From Echinometra lucunter (Eukaryota > Echinodermata > Echinoidea > Camarodonta > Echinometridae): a stretch of 64,000 nucleotides of DNA. The position numbers and the translations under genes are program-made. The stretch is taken from NCBI GenBank assembly GCA_029962745.1, contig CM057159.1:26605999-26669998 (forward strand), given 5' to 3'. The notes beneath the pieces are model-generated. The model worked only from the letters and a program-made list of their open reading frames with translations, made no database searches and had not been told where the DNA came from. Positions within the stretch are counted from its first letter, which is position 1. Every line of letters starts with the position of its first letter. Below are positions 57,901 to 64,000 of the stretch, piece by piece.

Positions 57901-60900
57901 AAATTGACAGAAATTATGAGAAGTCAAAAAGTTGCCAATTTGCAGGGGAAAATGGTGATTTTAAACTTTCTATCACATTGCCAATTTAAGGATTTTAATG
58001 CTTATTTTCCTTTAAAAATTTTAAGCATCAAACAATGAATATTGATGCAACCAAAATGGACACATTTTTTTTTTTTTTTTTTTTTTTTTGTGAAGAATTT
58101 TTTGCTCTTTCTGCTCATGTATTTGGTATGATTTTTAGGGCTTTGCATCAAAAGATATTAGACCAAACCACAAAATGTTGACCTCTGTCACGAATGGGTT
58201 AAGGGTAGCTCTCCATGGGGTAGCTGTGCAGTAATAGATTTAGCTGTACTAGGGGGTTGTGGACCACAGGAACTGGTGATTGTTGTTTCAGGGAGTAGTT
58301 GTCTTTCCTGCTAAACAGCCTTAAAACAGCATTTAAAATAGCGTTTCCCTGCTTTTCTTGCTCTGGGTAATAATGAGGAAGGTTGTGGAGGATAAGTAAT
58401 ACCAACCTGTGACTCTGTATTTCTCATGTGTGAAGTCCTCTAATGGAGTGAAAGCAAATGTTGGTAGTAGATACATGTAGGTCCTGAACTCACAGTTATT
58501 CTTGCAATTAAAACCTCCTGTTGTCCTAATTACACCTGTTTCAAAAATACAAATATGTACCAGTATGTCATGTTATTCAGTAGCTCTACAGAAAATGCTG
58601 TCTGCATATCCAGAATTTCATGTTTTAATGTCACCCATGCAGCAAAAGGAATGTGACCCTCCACTACAAAATGACCAATAAGTCACAAAATTTACATTTT
58701 TACATGTTATAACATAGTCTGTAAACTTGGACTCTAAGCTTCTGAATGATAAAAAGCTTGCTTTGTCAAGACCATGCAAACCCTCTGAAATTACAATGAG
58801 AATGAGAGCTTGTTAGACAGGCTAATCACCAGAATAATAGAGAAAACAGGATGTACATGTAAAGAGGAGGGACCATTCTGGACTGGTGTCCTATTGTCTG
58901 TCTCACAAAAAAAGGTTGAATGAGAATTCCCTAGTATTGATTATGAAGGATTATCAGATTAGGCTTAAACTTGGGATGGTTTGGAAGTAGATACTTCTCT
59001 CCTTCAATTTTGAAAGCTGTAGAATCTTCTGACCTATGCACCGGTAATGGTCATTTTAGATCAAAGAAAAAAACATATTTCTACATTGCAGATTGCTCCC
59101 AAATTTTGTCAGCAAGCAGATCAATAAGGAAACTATCAGAAAAAATCAAAAAATTAAAATCAATTTTTCAACCTCAAGCTTTCTATTTTAGCCATTTACT
59201 CTAAAACTCCAGTGCACTTACTGGTCGTTTGTGGTGGAGGGTCACAAATGAAGATCATGCTCTAAATCATTCTGATAGAACTGCTAGTGTTGAAGACCAA
59301 TTCACATTTGCATCTGGACAATCTAACATTTATATACTGCTGAATTGCTCTTGATATCAGTTACCATGGAGCAGAATCAGTGAATTAACATTTGCCCAGA
59401 GTTTTACTTTATCGACTTCATGGTCAGGCATTATACAGTTTCACAGTCATGCCTATAGCTTAAACTACTAGTATTACCCACTGCAGTCAATACAAACCCA
59501 TACAATAATTAAGTATCACTAAAACTACATGTATCGCTATCACTATTAACTATCACTTCCTTCAAAAAGAAACCTGCATAAATTACTTTTCCAAGGATTT
59601 TTAAAACTATATGACAATAAAATAAATATGAACAGAATTTAAGTGCTTCAACATTTGCTCCACTGTAAAATTTATTTGCTTTATTTCTCGAGAGATGTAA
59701 TAAAGTATCGAGGGTTAGCATTACAGTTGGATTTAGGGTAGGGTTAGAATTACACATAGTATCTGGTCCCAAGCTGAAGTTGGGAATTTGGTTTGAGAAT
59801 TATGCCCTACTTTGACAGAAGGAAGTAAGTGACATACCAACTAAATCTGAGTTATCAATGTTTCCATATTCTAATATGCTCTTATTCCCTTCCAAATTTT
59901 ATGCATAAACACTTATCCTGCTGAGAGATAGGTAAGGTAAGACATAACGTTATTCCATCAACGTCAGTAATAATGAGACACATTTTGCTTTTTTGCAGAA
60001 CTTTTCACTTTTGACACTTGCTTCCTTTTGCCAGTAGGGCAGATTTTATTCATCGAATCATGAGTCATACCACCAGCAGCAGAGAAGCTTACCCATGACA
60101 CGGATCACTGGCGGTAGATGCTGGTTTATCCTCTCCACGAGGTTATCCAACATGAGAAGCTTGAGAGAGACAACCTGGCCTGCAGCTGATACACCTTTAT
60201 CTGTTCTAGCACATCTCTGGAAGCTCATCTTGTTCATGTTCCTTCCACAGTCCTCAGGAATTGCTCCTGACTTGATGAGTGCCTTCACCAAGTCTTCTTC
60301 GATGGTCTGCACTCCTGGGTTCCTACAATGCAAAAACAATCAACATATGCCTTAAGAACAAGATGTGTTAGAAAATCTGTAAAATACACATATTATCACT
60401 TTATAGATTTGAGAAACAACAAATGAGCAATTCCGTTGGAGAAGTAGCAAAATGAAATCAGTCCTTATCTTACAAGTAATTAATCTTACTAGCTTGAATA
60501 AAATAAGGTTTCAATGTTGGAACAAAGGGTGTCAAAGAAAAGATCAGCTATCCAACAAAGGGTTAAAAAAGAAATACCCTTCATGATCAAACACCTACAT
60601 GTATAGGCTAATCAAAAGCTTATGATATCCCTGGATCCTTAAAGATTATCCCCTAAGGTATCAGACTATTATGCTTTGATTGCATATAATATTTCATTTG
60701 AATGAACTATGAAAGCTGTTTTCTTCATCATTCAAATTGTACTCTCTGATATTTGGGCACAGTTTCTTGGTCATCAGGAAGACCTAGAGGGATATTAACA
60801 GTAATGTTTACCATTAAAGGTGAACACTATTAATTTAGAATCATTTGAAAATAAACAAATTTCTCAATATGTCACAATATTCCTCAAAAGCAAGCGGGGA

Positions 60901-61869
60901 TGGGGGGGTGGGTTGGGGATGTTCTTATAGTCACGGTGGAATACCTTCAGTACAATACATGACCAAAAATGTCTCTCTCCTTTAATTTTTTTGTCAAAAT
61001 ACAAAAAGCACCTGAAAATGTAATAATTTTCTTTCTTTCTTTCTATCCTTTTTGTTTCTGCCTGATATTTTTTGTTTTTGGTAGTACAAGAATACATGAA
61101 TCCTGTCTAAAACAATCCTAGAAGAGAACATAAATAGTAATTATGAATCCCCTAACTTATCCTTACCTCTGCATACCTACGTAGTTAGCTCCTGCATAGG
61201 AGAGAAGCATGGCTACCTTCCGCTTCATGATCTTGCCTCGTTTCTGTTCACCACTGCCATTGGTTTTTGTATTGCTGATCCCATCCTTGAAATACACGTA
61301 GAATGAGGAGAGATATATCAAATTTACATGTAGCAGATTAGTAAGTTACTTTTCATTTGTTGTTCATTCACAAATGAAATAAATTTAAAGTTTTCCATAT
61401 AACTGTAACCTTTACAAGATCCCTGCAAAACATATGCAGAAAAAATGCTTTAAAGCAAAAACGTGTTTGAACACAGTGACATGTACATGTAATTCCATTC
61501 TGGGTTTAATTATAATTCATTCTCTACATTTAGAGACAAAAGCATCTAAACACCTAGCTTCTGAGTTTGATTGCTTTACAAACTACATCAGACTCAGCTC
61601 TGACATGACCAAGTGTTTTTCGTAAAGCTCCTCGCCATCAAGTACATGTATTAATTTACATGTAGTTTAACAGTTCATCACATTCTTTATAGCCGTACCT
61701 CCAATTTCTGTATCTTGCTATTACTGTCAGATGAACTATCTGCTGCCCTCTTCCTGCCAGTGGAGGCAACTCCTTCAGCAGGCATTGCCGTAGCCACAGG
61801 AACAACATCAGTCATTTTAAGAGAGGACACAGCACTTCTTACAAGGTTGCTCAATGCTTTACGAATCAT
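51662..61869 (-). CDS. PUS1: PUS1: tRNA pseudouridine synthase (11 coding exons, whole gene span)
   Basis: Minus-strand exons in order: 61869-61699, 61285-61167, 60322-60093, 58535-58407, 57033-56955, 56112-55973, 55408-55293, 54813-54739, 54064-53994, 52708-52600, 51928-51662. All are GT-AG with matching phases, giving 501 residues (human 427). It converts specific uridines in tRNA and other RNAs to pseudouridine in nucleus and mitochondria. Seen: basic amphipathic N-terminus, TruA fold from about residue 75, catalytic motif [12 protein letters not shown] with Asp138, [13 protein letters not shown] (Tyr193 region), [12 protein letters not shown], and [14 protein letters not shown]. There is an extra acidic, Ser/Thr-rich tail (414-501). 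An acceptor-like site 29 bases before the ATG suggests an upstream 5' exon. The exon 9/10 junction is the least certain part. Confidence 0.95.
52600..52708 (-). CDS. PUS1: PUS1 exon 10
   Basis: Acceptor AATGTTGCAG, one base completing Ser377, then [16 protein letters not shown], like the vertebrate MAQWLSTLPIHNF. Donor GTAAGT, phase 0 out. A second AG ten bases inside (start 52698) is a possible alternative acceptor. Confidence 0.85.
53994..54064 (-). CDS. PUS1: PUS1 exon 9
   Basis: Acceptor TCATAATGCAG, encodes [16 protein letters not shown] then VREKYNK and two bases of Ser. I place the donor at TC|GTATCC (53993-53988). That restores the frame and gives exactly the spacing of the vertebrate HIYPTIIGTERDERSMAQW. 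An earlier, stronger-looking GTAAGA donor after PNII (exon end 54017) would leave exon 10 out of frame. Confidence 0.7.
54147..54275. mobile_element. Fold-back element in PUS1 intron 8
   Basis: ATAAGAAAATGTTCTTTTTT and TTCACAATC on the left face GATTGTGAAAAAAAAAAGAA and CATTTTCTTAT on the right. The loop is about 70 bases. Confidence 0.75.
54739..54813 (-). CDS. PUS1: PUS1 exon 8
   Basis: Acceptor CTCTGTGATAG, donor GTAAGG, phase 0-0, residues 329-353. Encodes [20 protein letters not shown], matching the vertebrate [20 protein letters not shown]. Confidence 0.93.
55293..55408 (-). CDS. PUS1: PUS1 exon 7
   Basis: Acceptor CCCTTTTCCAG, donor GTATGT, phase 1 in and 0 out, residues 290-328. Encodes [20 protein letters not shown] and [14 protein letters not shown], a conserved part of the TruA-type C-terminal subdomain. 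Confidence 0.95.
55617..55720. repeat. Retroposon-like CAAGATTCTTTATTGGTCC segment in PUS1 intron 6
   Basis: TTCAAGATTCAAGATCCAAG and TTCTTTATTGGTCC are followed by A-rich DNA. It resembles 40399-40480 and the sequence after 33862. The family is not identified. Confidence 0.4.
55973..56112 (-). CDS. PUS1: PUS1 exon 6
   Basis: Acceptor CTTTCATTCAAAG, donor GTAAGT, phase 2 in and 1 out, residues 243-290. Encodes [20 protein letters not shown] and [20 protein letters not shown], then KMIG, the conserved active-site strand of the family. Confidence 0.95.
56393..56941 (+). mobile_element. piggyBac-like MITE, copy 2, with nested insertion (PUS1 intron 5)
   Basis: TTAA (56389-56392) then CCCATTTGTGACAGG, and at the other end CTCTGTCACGAATGGG then TTAA (56942-56945). 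Without the 137-base insert and its duplicated AGG it is 409 bases, one off copy 1. The right end is only 10 bases inside the intron from the exon 5 donor. Confidence 0.88.
56408..56544. mobile_element. Nested fold-back MITE, GGGAGTGTTTCATGAAA family
   Basis: GGGAGTGTTTCATGAAAAGT and CTTGTCGGTGATTTTCACCG on the left, GTTGTCGGTGAAAATCACCA and TCTTCATGAAACGCTCCC on the right. It is flanked by a 3-base AGG duplication and sits in the left end of the piggyBac-like element. Shares TCTCAGCCAATCA with 25371-25538. Confidence 0.85.
56955..57033 (-). CDS. PUS1: PUS1 exon 5
   Basis: Acceptor TTCACTGTTTTGCAG, donor GTAAGT, phase 1 in and 2 out, residues 217-243. Encodes [20 protein letters not shown] and [16 protein letters not shown] is diagnostic of the PUS1/TruA group. 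Confidence 0.95.
57774..58198 (+). mobile_element. piggyBac-like MITE, copy 3 (PUS1 intron 4)
   Basis: TTAA (57770-57773), CCCATTCGTGACAGGAATTA at the start, CTCTGTCACGAATGGG at the end, TTAA (58199-58202). 425 bases, longer than copy 1 largely because of a poly-T expansion near 58066-58089. Confidence 0.88.
58407..58535 (-). CDS. PUS1: PUS1 exon 4
   Basis: Acceptor ATTTTTGAAACAG, donor GTTGGT, phase 1-1, residues 174-217. Encodes [20 protein letters not shown] and [14 protein letters not shown]. The RTYxY block with the conserved Tyr is present. Glu-Phe replaces the Asp-Ala that human PUS1 has just before RTY. Confidence 0.92.
58653..59245. mobile_element. TIR element, GTGACCCTCCACTACAAA family (PUS1 intron 3)
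   Basis: Terminal inverted repeats of about 34 bases: GTGACCCTCCACTACAAAAT, GACCAATAAGTCAC at the left, and GTGCACTTACTGGTCGTTTG, TGGTGGAGGGTCAC at the right. 593 bases, no transposase. A decayed relative is at 43260-43920. Confidence 0.82.
60093..60322 (-). CDS. PUS1: PUS1 exon 3 (catalytic Asp)
   Basis: 230 bases, acceptor TTTTTGCATTGTAG, donor GTAAGC, phase 2 in and 1 out, residues 97-174. Encodes [20 protein letters not shown], then [20 protein letters not shown] with the catalytic Asp138, then [15 protein letters not shown]. Confidence 0.96.
61167..61285 (-). CDS. PUS1: PUS1 exon 2
   Basis: Acceptor TGTATTTCAAG, donor GTAAGG, phase 0 in and 2 out, residues 58-97. Encodes a basic stretch [20 protein letters not shown] and YVGMQR, matching the vertebrate [20 protein letters not shown], the first strand of the catalytic fold. 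Confidence 0.95.
61699..61869 (-). CDS. PUS1: PUS1 exon 1 (first coding exon)
   Basis: 57 codons from ATG to a GTACGG donor, phase 0. [19 protein letters not shown] is basic and amphipathic, as expected of a mitochondrial presequence. Met19 could start a shorter nuclear form. [12 protein letters not shown] may be a nuclear signal. The frame stays open upstream to an acceptor-like TTTTGCAG (exon start 61898), so an earlier start in another exon is possible. Confidence 0.82.
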
Positions 61870-61898
61870 GGAAGGAAGCAGAAAGCAGAGGGGTAGCC
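61870..61898 (-). other. PUS1: PUS1 5' UTR segment with probable 3' splice site
   Basis: On the minus strand CCAGATTTTGCAG|GGCTACC looks like an intron end, which would place a 5' non-coding (or short coding) exon further right in the window. Confidence 0.4.
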
Positions 61899-63260
61899 CT
61901 GCAAAATCTGGAGATGAGAAATAATGCCAAATCCGTTAATATGCACATGTAGAAGGGCAAACCCAAGGTAATTGGTCACTTGAAATCATAAGTTTCCTAG
62001 AAACCAATATGGCAAGCATCTCGTTCACAGAACAAAATGCAGAACTTGATTTCGGCCAAAATTGTGAATAACAATATTCTGTGAATTGAAGAAAAGTGTA
62101 CCAGTACAGTATACATCCTTCCATCCCTCTATAATAAGAAGGAAACTTTCATCAATTTTTCAAAAGATACAGTCCCGAATATAGTTAGTATCCTTTCTGC
62201 TCCATCATTTCAATTAGCCTGTGGATATTTTAAAGCCAAGCTAAGCTCTATGTAATTTCTACTGTTTTTACCCCTCCCCCTCAAAAATATATTAGGGAGG
62301 ACAGTTTGAAAATAATAATCTTGTGAGTAATTGCTTCTTGTTGCCTCATGGTGTGCAGATGGATCAAGGTCATTCCATGCCACTAGCCACTCTATGAAAT
62401 GAACCCATAATAGACCCTACCTCATTCAAATCAATTAGCCAAAAATTATGCATAATCGAGACTTTTAAAAGTGAAATCTATTGTATGAAGTTTTAGCCCA
62501 ATCAGCCCTGTATGTATACATCACACAGCATCACACCATATGGCTAGTTACACTTTCACATTATAACAATCACATTCCAAGTCTTTGCAATCAATTTCTC
62601 CATACACCTATTTCATGTTATTTCTTGGTTTTTTTGTTTTTGTTTTTCAAAAATATTTTTCATTGTTATTTTCTTTTCTCATCTTCTTACAGTTTTTGTT
62701 GTTTTGTTTTGTTTTGAACTGCTTTTCTTTCAGTTTTTTGTTTTGATTTTTGTGTCTCGACAGCTCATCCACTTTATTTGTTTAACAGAACGACTCGCTT
62801 CTGTAAAACCACACGTAGATTAGATCTTCCACAGCACTGTACATACAACTGCACGATTCTACAAGTACGATGATAAACCAATTTGGTGGCCTGTACTTCT
62901 ACAGGTGAAGATGAGAAACAATGTAAATGTAAAATTTTAAGAACAGACCAATAAAACACAGGAGGTAGGCCCTACCGTATACATCACATAAATAAATGCA
63001 CTCATTTCACTTCCACACCTACCCTTCGCAAAGCATCTCTTTGTCAACAGAGTTTACTGAAGAAAAAAAAAATCACCCTTTTTTTGGGGGGGGGGGGGGA
63101 CACACAATATTAATGGAATGGAAACATTAAAAATAAAGTCTGCCTAAGTGTATGCATGAAAATGTTCTGAAAACATTAAGGCAGAAAACAGAGGAGAAAA
63201 GAGCATATTTGTCCACATTATGACCTGGAAATGGTATGTTGCTCGTGATTATTTCACTTC
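61899..63260. other. Upstream flank of PUS1
   Basis: No coding exon recognised. T-rich DNA with (TTTTG)n-like runs near 62625-62755 and a G12 run near 63089. A promoter or first exon of PUS1 is expected in or beyond this stretch but was not located. Confidence 0.35.
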
Positions 63261-63532
63261 TATAGACCGATCCGGCTTATCGTTGAGGGCAGTAGATGAT
63301 CAGCCATAACTACGGTGTCCCCACAGAGTTAGTGCAATGCATTTCTGTGGTGTCCCGCAGCTGCATGTAGCGCGCAAAGATTATAAGCGTGTGCTTTATG
63401 ATTTTTGGTAGTGTGTGCAGAAATCCTTTGCCAACCATGGAGTTATATGTACATACGCACTATGAAACACACTAACTTGGGGACACTGCAGTAATGGCGC
63501 TACCCATAAATCGCTTCTTGGATCGGTCTATA
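63261..63532. mobile_element. Fold-back MITE with TATAGACCGATCC ends
   Basis: TATAGACCGATCCGGCTTAT and GGTGTCCCCACAGAGTTAGT at the left are the inverse of ACTAACTTGGGGACACTG and CTTCTTGGATCGGTCTATA at the right. 272 bases, TA at both ends. Confidence 0.78.
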
Positions 63533-64000
63533 CAGTGTCCCAGAAACTTTTTATACAGAGCTCTGATATAAAGATACATGTATACCTGACATAAAAGGAT
63601 AATTATGATAGTTTAAACTCTTTATACTCTTTTGGGTGTCATTTTTAAAATCATGATGAGAAGATTTCTGATATAACAGGGTAATTTTCATAATCCTAGT
63701 CCTTGGTTTAGCAAGTTATCACTGTATTCCATTTGCTCCAATCAGGACAGTAGTGTAGTTTTCACTTTTGCTTAACCCTTAAAGTACTCGGCTATTTTGA
63801 GTACCTATCTGATGGGGGGGGGGGGGGGGGGGGGGGAGGGCCTCCTGCCATCGACTGCACGATCGCGACAAATATCGGCACACATGTCACCTGCGATGTA
63901 CTGTACCAAATTGTATTGTTAATTTTTTTTTTAAAATGATGCTATTTCATTAATTATGCTATTTTATGTGTGATTTATGCGTGAAATCAGGCTTTTTGCT
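63533..64000. other. Right-edge non-coding sequence
   Basis: Nothing recognised apart from a G run of about 23 bases near 63815. Confidence 0.45.

Noticed and set aside
62481..62717. Hydrophobic 78-codon frame resembling a membrane segment
   Set aside because: Produced by T-rich DNA. No splice sites or start context.

Overview
This is a piece of an animal nuclear genome. It is AT-rich, has short exons with GT-AG introns, and is full of microsatellites, homopolymer G/C runs and short fold-back mobile elements. Protein similarity recalled from memory, a tRNA-derived SINE like the echinoderm SURF1 type, and the kind of dispersed repeats present all point to an echinoderm, most likely a sea urchin. 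The species cannot be fixed from the sequence alone.

Layout. (1) Bases 1 to about 13,900 hold no gene I can support. They contain fold-back and tandem repeats (about 374-690, 920-1390, 1890-2520, 5935-6470, 8673-8965, 9205-9990) and a broken non-LTR retrotransposon reverse transcriptase on the minus strand (about 3480-3965). (2) Bases 13,910-25,140 hold, on the plus strand, a 60-base stalk exon and two separate last exons (16649-17004 and 24809-25140). Each last exon encodes one transmembrane helix followed by a cytoplasmic tail. Both enter in the same phase and share the order basic stop-transfer, acidic cluster, His-rich stretch. They look like duplicated, alternative 3' ends of a membrane receptor whose ectodomain lies left of the window. 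(3) Bases 29,222-44,072 hold a complete ten-exon plus-strand gene for MAEA, the GID/CTLH E3 ubiquitin-ligase subunit (384 residues). (4) Bases 51,662-61,869 hold an eleven-exon minus-strand gene for PUS1, the tRNA pseudouridine synthase (501 residues). MAEA and PUS1 are tail to tail with about 7.6 kb between their stop codons. (5) Bases 61,870-64,000 hold the upstream flank of PUS1, with another fold-back element.

MAEA and PUS1 have no known shared pathway. MAEA works in ubiquitin ligation through the LisH/CTLH/RING complex, and PUS1 modifies uridines in tRNA and other RNAs in nucleus and mitochondria. Their introns share mobile-element families: three TTAA-flanked, piggyBac-like MITEs (one in MAEA, two in PUS1, one of them carrying a nested second MITE and ending about 10 bases from a 5' splice site) and a longer TIR element present in both genes.

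The points most worth following up are the paired transmembrane/tail exons, a PUS1 splice junction where two alternative sites each shift the frame but together restore it, and the dense set of fold-back families.
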